A stretch of 36,318 nt of DNA from Phycisphaerales bacterium (GTDB lineage Bacteria > Planctomycetota > Phycisphaerae > Tepidisphaerales > Tepidisphaeraceae): the NCBI GenBank assembly GCA_020847545.1, contig JADLBV010000006.1:1-36318 (forward strand). The letters run 5' to 3'. How positions within the stretch are numbered: position 1 is the stretch's first letter; every line of letters starts with the position of its first letter. The position numbers and the translations under genes were made by a program. The notes under the pieces were generated by a model that saw only the letters and a list, made by a program, of their open reading frames with translations, did not search any database and was not told the DNA's origin. Shown here piece after piece: positions 34,560 to 36,318 of the stretch.

Positions 34560-35045
34560 ATGATGGATAAATCATTTGTGAAATGGTGGATGGGGCGGGT
34601 GGAGCCATTTCGGGAGGTGTCTCCCGAAAAGCTGGAGGCCGAGCACGATGCGATGGAACGCCAGCAGGATTTCAATCGAAATTACGCCGATTTTCTCAAT
34701 GGAGCCGTGCTGCCGACGGTGGATGCCATCGTTCAGATGATGCGAAAACAGCGCATCATCCATCGGGTCAGCTCATGGGGGAATCAGCTTGCCTTGCGGG
34801 TTCATCTGGCCTGGCGGTGGGGGGAGCTGGTGATCATGCAGGGGCATGAGGATTGCGTCACTTTTGAGCATCATGTCATCACTGAAGGGGAAAAACGGGG
34901 TGATGATTCATCGGATGATCATTCCCACACCTATGATCTGCGTGATCCGCTGCCGGCGTCGGTGGCCGAGCAGGAGATTCAATTTTTCCTGAGCAGGCTG
35001 GTGCAGGATTTGGTGGAATCCAATGAAACTGAAGTGGAATTTTAG
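34560..35045 (+). CDS. hypothetical protein
   Basis: A protein of about 161 residues that I do not recognise. It has no signal or membrane segment. The N-terminus is MMDKSFVKWWMGRVEPF, then a charged helical part with QDFNRNYADFLNGAVLP, and a C-terminal acidic region (GDDSSDDHSHTYD, ESNETEVEF). A mixed strand pattern in ALRVHLAWRWGELVIMQGH suggests a small alpha/beta fold. It diverges from the atp operon and converges on a GNAT gene with a 30-base gap. The start could also be the next ATG at 34563 or a GTG at 34554; no clear ribosome site. Confidence 0.6.
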   Translation: MMDKSFVKWWMGRVEPFREVSPEKLEAEHDAMERQQDFNRNYADFLNGAVLPTVDAIVQMMRKQRIIHRVSSWGNQLALRVHLAWRWGELVIMQGHEDCVTFEHHVITEGEKRGDDSSDDHSHTYDLRDPLPASVAEQEIQFFLSRLVQDLVESNETEVEF

Positions 35046-35075
35046 CCCCTGGTGATGGTGTCGGGGGTGCTGAAA

Positions 35076-35588
35076 TTAAAATATCGGCCCGCGCAGGTCG
35101 ATTGGGCCGGCGGGCCAGTTGGATTTGATGGCCGGGCGGATCATCGTCCCTTCCAGTGTCTGCGTGATCCACTCCTGTTTTATGGTGTCAAAATATCTCA
35201 AGGGGTTGTGGACGGTCTGATATCCGCTGGAATGATAAATTCGTTCCTTGCCGAAAAGCATCTGAAAATCACTGTTTTTGTCCCATTCGTGAAGCTTGTG
35301 AAGCATCTGATGAACCAACCCCCGGCCACGATGGGTGGGGCGGATGCAAACCTCGGCGATGCCGCCGATTTGCAAGTCGCCTTGCGTGCTGCCGATGGTT
35401 TTGCGGTGCAGGCACACATGGCCGACCAATTGGCCATTTTCGCGGATGAACCAGCGTTGCCGGGGTGGTTCAAGATAGTGGCGATGTTCGCGAAATTGCG
35501 GCGTATCGGGAAAACACAACACCAGCAATTGGCGCAATTCCCGGTCCAAATCCGGTCCAACGGACGAATCCGCGATATTTTCAATCAT
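35076..35588 (-). CDS. GNAT family N-acetyltransferase
   Basis: A 170-residue single-domain acetyltransferase. The acetyl-CoA loop is clear in IAEVCIRPTHRGRGLVHQML (R-x-x-G-R-G), preceded by a strand with LVGHVCLHRKTI. The last part (LFGKERIYHSSGYQTV) resembles the terminal beta-strand pair. It is isolated on the minus strand, and the acceptor is unknown. The ATG at 35588 is preferred over 35597. Confidence 0.8.
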   Translation of the reverse strand: MIENIADSSVGPDLDRELRQLLVLCFPDTPQFREHRHYLEPPRQRWFIRENGQLVGHVCLHRKTIGSTQGDLQIGGIAEVCIRPTHRGRGLVHQMLHKLHEWDKNSDFQMLFGKERIYHSSGYQTVHNPLRYFDTIKQEWITQTLEGTMIRPAIKSNWPAGPIDLRGPIF

Positions 35589-35707
35589 CAAATCCACTGG
35601 CGGAAAAATATAATCGAAAATCCCGAAATCTCCGCGGCGAAAGCAATAATTTTCCGTGATATTTTATCTAAAAGGCGGTTTCATCCCGAATTGGCAAGGG
35701 GCGAAAT

Positions 35708-35735
35708 TTGACATTGCCACACGGTGATTTATACT
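35708..35735 (+). promoter_or_regulatory. strong sigma70-type promoter for tRNA-Thr and tuf
   Basis: TTGACA (35708-35713), a 16-base spacer, and TATACT (35730-35735). All six bases match at -35 and five at -10, and a C/G-rich tract follows as is usual for stable RNA promoters. It lies about 105 bases before the tRNA. Confidence 0.75.
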
Positions 35736-35839
35736 TTCCGCCCTCCTACGGTCCCGGTACGCGCTGCGCTTGAACCGGCCGCGTTTTTGGGCGAGTGGCG
35801 GCGTTGGATCGGCTCCGCTATAACTCGCGGGATGTTGTC

Positions 35840-35911
35840 GCTGGCATAGCTCAGCGGTAGAGCGCCACCTTGGTAAGGTGGAGGTCCTGGGTTCAAGCCC
35901 CAGTGCCAGCT
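35840..35911 (+). tRNA. tRNA-Thr (anticodon GGT)
   Basis: A full cloverleaf is seen: acceptor GCTGGCA (35840-35846) pairs with TGCCAGC (35904-35910), D arm GCTC/GAGC, anticodon stem CCACC/GGTGG with loop TTGGTAA (anticodon GGT), and T arm CTGGG/CCCAG with loop TTCAAGC. The discriminator base is T. CCA is not encoded. A tRNA-Thr(GGU) before tuf is a conserved arrangement, as in the thrT-tufB region of E. coli. Confidence 0.95.
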
Positions 35912-35923
35912 TTGGCGGCACTC

Positions 35924-35994
35924 CGGCATTTGGCATCCGGCACTGATTTTGGACGAACTCATTCGTCCGTATCCGTGCCCGATGCCTAATGTCG
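35924..35994 (+). repeat. 71-base extended hairpin between tRNA-Thr and tuf
   Basis: Arms of 20 bases (35924-35943 and 35975-35994) pair with two mismatches and one G-U pair. Inside is a second perfect 7-bp stem GGACGAA-CTCA-TTCGTCC (35951-35968). The structure starts 13 bases after the tRNA. It could be a processing site, an attenuator or a dispersed palindromic repeat. Confidence 0.75.
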
Positions 35995-36103
35995 GATGCC
36001 GATGTTATTGTCAGATTGGTGGGATGATGACAGCCTCGACAACTGTCCCATCCACGAGGTGAGGCAAAAGGCCTCAGGTTTCGAACATCTGGAGGTTCCA
36101 GGT

Positions 36104-36199
36104 ATGGCAAAGGGTGTATTTGAACGGACTAAACCGCACGTGAACGTCGGCACCATCGGTCACATCGACCATGGCAAGACCACGCTCACCGCAGCGCTC
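36104..36199 (+). pseudogene. tuf: elongation factor Tu, 5' end only
   Basis: An ATG with GGAGG 8 bases upstream starts [20 protein letters not shown], then [12 protein letters not shown]: the exact EF-Tu N-terminus with the P-loop GHIDHGKT. The match ends at codon 32, and the frame closes at 36226 with unrelated residues. The following bases are EF-Tu sequence of the opposite orientation. The intact gene is expected elsewhere or beyond a mis-joined contig end. Confidence 0.9.
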
Positions 36200-36318
36200 A
36201 GCGCCCGCTCGGGGGTCGGAATGTAGCTATCCACCGCGGCCATCAACTCGAGAATGCACGCATACTCCGGGGCATTCGGATCGGTCGAGGTGCTCTCGAG
36301 GACTTTCAAGGCCGAGCC
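36199..36318 (-). pseudogene. tuf: internal tuf segment in inverted orientation
   Basis: Read on the minus strand from the window end, 40 codons give GSALKVLESTSTDPNAPEYA, then [20 protein letters not shown]. This matches EF-Tu around residues 173-205 (E. coli GSALKALEG and ILELAGFLDSYIPEPERA), with a few extra residues in the loop. It meets the forward tuf piece at 36199, beside the palindrome AGCGCT. It is probably a chimeric assembly end. Confidence 0.9.

Overview
The window reads as chromosomal DNA of a GC-rich planctomycete-like bacterium, possibly near the Phycisphaerae. That placement is inferred from the gene set: a free-standing TPR protein carrying two RNA polymerase alpha C-terminal domains, several secreted or lipoprotein families I cannot place elsewhere, an Obg without a C-terminal extension, a DnaA-type origin region away from dnaN/gyrB, and a tuf fragment with an insertion before its DSYIP segment. 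Nearly all DNA is coding, with short gaps. I see no rRNA, CRISPR array, prophage or complete insertion sequence.

Layout. 1-4080: a minus-strand run def-fmt-small membrane protein-membrane coiled-coil protein-ppsR (start-of-translation functions plus a PEP synthase regulator). 4084-8541: plus strand, a cytoplasmic TPR protein, rpsT, glyQS and a DUF3524 glycosyltransferase related to the tRNA-queuosine mannosyltransferase. 8546-12464: minus strand, a TauE/SafE transporter, dnaA with a 570-bp upstream region that looks like an origin, and a tandem GNAT protein. 12537-14679: plus strand, a secreted protein, then rpmA-obgE without rplU. 14684-16901: minus strand, rnk-like, hpf-like and hslU genes in one apparent operon. 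17051-21934: plus strand, an NhaP2-type antiporter, an AmpG-like permease, an M24 peptidase and a TPR lipoprotein. 22033-28136: plus strand, a three-gene envelope cluster of unknown function ending in an RDD protein, an SDR oxidoreductase, the TPR/double-alphaCTD protein and a SpoIID-like protein. 28157-34381: minus strand, a Ser/Thr kinase and the ATP synthase genes atpZ-I-B-E-F-H-A, with no atpG, atpD or atpC after atpA. 34560-35588: an unknown protein and a GNAT. 35708-36318: a strong promoter, tRNA-Thr(GGU) and the start of tuf.

The right edge is abnormal. After 32 codons tuf stops matching EF-Tu, and the last 120 bases are an internal EF-Tu segment in the opposite orientation. This is most simply a chimeric contig end caused by duplicated tuf genes, but a true inversion cannot be excluded.

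The most interesting biology is the TPR/double-alphaCTD protein with its own promoter, the histidine-rich loop in ATP synthase subunit a, the rnk/hpf/hslU stress-type operon with an altered HslU pore loop, the Obg with a changed G4 motif, and the unplaced envelope cluster at 22-25 kb.
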